Shown piece by piece: positions 62,510-64,000 of a stretch of DNA of 64,000 bases. The stretch is from assembly GCA_051294375.1 (NCBI GenBank), contig CM119266.1:25185868-25249867 (forward strand). Reading direction: 5' to 3'. The translations under genes and the position numbers were made by a program. The notes under the pieces were generated by a model that worked only from the letters and a program-made list of their open reading frames with translations, was not told the origin of the DNA and did not search any database. Numbering within the stretch: position 1 is the first letter of the stretch; the number at the start of each line of letters is the position of its first letter. This stretch comes from Paraspadella gotoi. Its lineage: Eukaryota > Chaetognatha.

Positions 62510-63477
62510 NNNNNNNNNNNNNNNNNNNNNNNNNNNNNNNNNNNNNNNNNNNNNNNNNNNNNNNNNNNNNNNNNNNNNNNNNNNNNNNNNNNNNNNNNNN
62601 NNNNNNNNNNNNNNNNNNNNNNNNNNNNNNNNNNNNNNNNNNNNNNNNNNNNNNNNNNNNNNNNNNNNNNNNNNNNNNNNNNNNNNNNNNNNNNNNNNNN
62701 NNNNNNNNNNNNNNNNNNNNNNNNNNNNNNNNNNNNNNNNNNNNNNNNNNNNNNNNNNNNNNNNNNNNNNNNNNNNNNNNNNNNNNNNNNNNNNNNNNNN
62801 NNNNNNNNNNNNNNNNNNNNNNNNNNNNNNNNNNNNNNNNNNNNNNNNNNNNNNNNNNNNNNNNNNNNNNNNNNNNNNNNNNNNNNNNNNNNNNNNNNNN
62901 NNNNNNNNNNNNNNNNNNNNNNNNNNNNNNNNNNNNNNNNNNNNNNNNNNNNNNNNNNNNNNNNNNNNNNNNNNNNNNNNNNNNNNNNNNNNNNNNNNNN
63001 NNNNNNNNNNNNNNNNNNNNNNNNNNNNNNNNNNNNNNNNNNNNNNNNNNNNNNNNNNNNNNNNNNNNNNNNNNNNNNNNNNNNNNNNNNNNNNNNNNNN
63101 NNNNNNNNNNNNNNNNNNNNNNNNNNNNNNNNNNNNNNNNNNNNNNNNNNNNNNNNNNNNNNNNNNNNNNNNNNNNNNNNNNNNNNNNNNNNNNNNNNNN
63201 NNNNNNNNNNNNNNNNNNNNNNNNNNNNNNNNNNNNNNNNNNNNNNNNNNNNNNNNNNNNNNNNNNNNNNNNNNNNNNNNNNNNNNNNNNNNNNNNNNNN
63301 NNNNNNNNNNNNNNNNNNNNNNNNNNNNNNNNNNNNNNNNNNNNNNNNNNNNNNNNNNNNNNNNNNNNNNNNNNNNNNNNNNNNNNNNNNNNNNNNNNNN
63401 NNNNNNNNNNNNNNNNNNNNNNNNNNNNNNNNNNNNNNNNNNNNNNNNNNNNNNNNNNNNNNNNNNNNNNNNNNNNN
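62510..63477. other. Assembly gap (968 N)
   Basis: Run of N. Long open frames across it are artefacts. Confidence 1.
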
Positions 63478-64000
63478 AGCCCGGAGGTCGTCTGGCAGTT
63501 AAGAGGGACGGGGCGCTAAACCCCCCTGTAACATGGTGTTACAGCCTTCAATATATAATTTTAGAATCAGCGTTAAAAATTATTAGATTGTTAAAAACTT
63601 TAAAAACTTGGATACAAAAAATGTGACTCTGCCCTTGAGAGCCACTATGATTATACTATTAGGAAATTNNNNNNNNNNNNNNNNNNNNNNNNNNNNNNNN
63701 NNNNNNNNNNNNNNNNNNNNNNNNNNNNNNNNNNNNNNNNNNNNNNNNNNNNNNNNNNNNNNNNNNNNNNNNNNNNNNNNNNNNNNNNNNNNNNNNNNNN
63801 NNNNNNNNNNNNNNNNNNNNNNNNNNNNNNNNNNNNGGTCAACGTAATTTTCTAACTAATAAATGTTTTAAAAATATTAAAAAGTGAAAGAATTACGAGT
63901 TTAATCAAGTTTTTTCGTATCGGTCCAGATTGAAGCCCCTGCAGAGACTAGACTAATAACAATATAAATGTTAAAAGTTTCGCCTATACTTGTTCCTCCC
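63478..64000. other. Right-edge sequence with a 168-N gap, no gene seen
   Basis: Short AT-rich pieces around N 63,669-63,836. Too little sequence for any call. Confidence 0.6.

Noticed and set aside
62419-63519. 366- and 332-codon open frames
   Set aside because: They consist almost entirely of the 968-N gap.

Overview
The window is animal nuclear DNA, most likely from an invertebrate. It has spliced genes with short GT-AG introns, CpG-rich upstream regions, long (CT/GA)n microsatellites, MITE-like elements and N-filled scaffold gaps. The genes I recognise are metazoan: an extracellular collagen, a CPEB1/Orb translational regulator and a protein built from an ISXO2/Merlin-type transposase. 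I cannot place the phylum from sequence alone; an ecdysozoan would fit.

Layout. (1) 1-9,000: three minus-strand genes. These are the 5' end of a collagen (running off the left edge), a seven-exon ISXO2-like transposase-derived gene, and an intronless single-pass membrane protein. A Tc1/mariner-type MITE sits in a collagen intron, and a short dispersed repeat is present both inside that MITE and in an intron of the ISXO2-like gene. (2) 9,529-15,957: a complete minus-strand CPEB1/orb gene with 14 coding exons whose phases all agree. It predicts about 1,185 residues, with two RRMs, the ZZ-type zinc domain and an unusual tail of about 220 residues. A candidate alternative first exon lies at 17,689-17,740. 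(3) 12,955-30,105: an inverted repeat of about 8.5 kb per arm around a 25-N gap. The right arm carries a second, frame-damaged half of the CPEB gene. (4) 30,105-33,240: foldback element, first copy of a duplicated block, AT-rich DNA. (5) 33,266-46,850: a third, indel-riddled direct copy of 9,160-21,375, starting immediately after a 25-N gap and containing a foldback MITE absent from the first copy. (6) 46,850-64,000: second copy of the block, a tandem pair of about 1.1 kb, a tandem pair of about 4 kb, long GA/CT tracts and gaps, with at most one weak small-gene candidate.

The main caution is that the locus appears two and a half to three times and only the copy at 9,529-17,740 keeps intact reading frames. 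The simplest reading is one real locus plus haplotype or long-read gap-fill copies, not a gene family. The biological points I rate highest are the long C-terminal extension of CPEB1 with alternative first exons, and the transposase-derived protein that keeps its zinc and helix regions but has lost the catalytic core.
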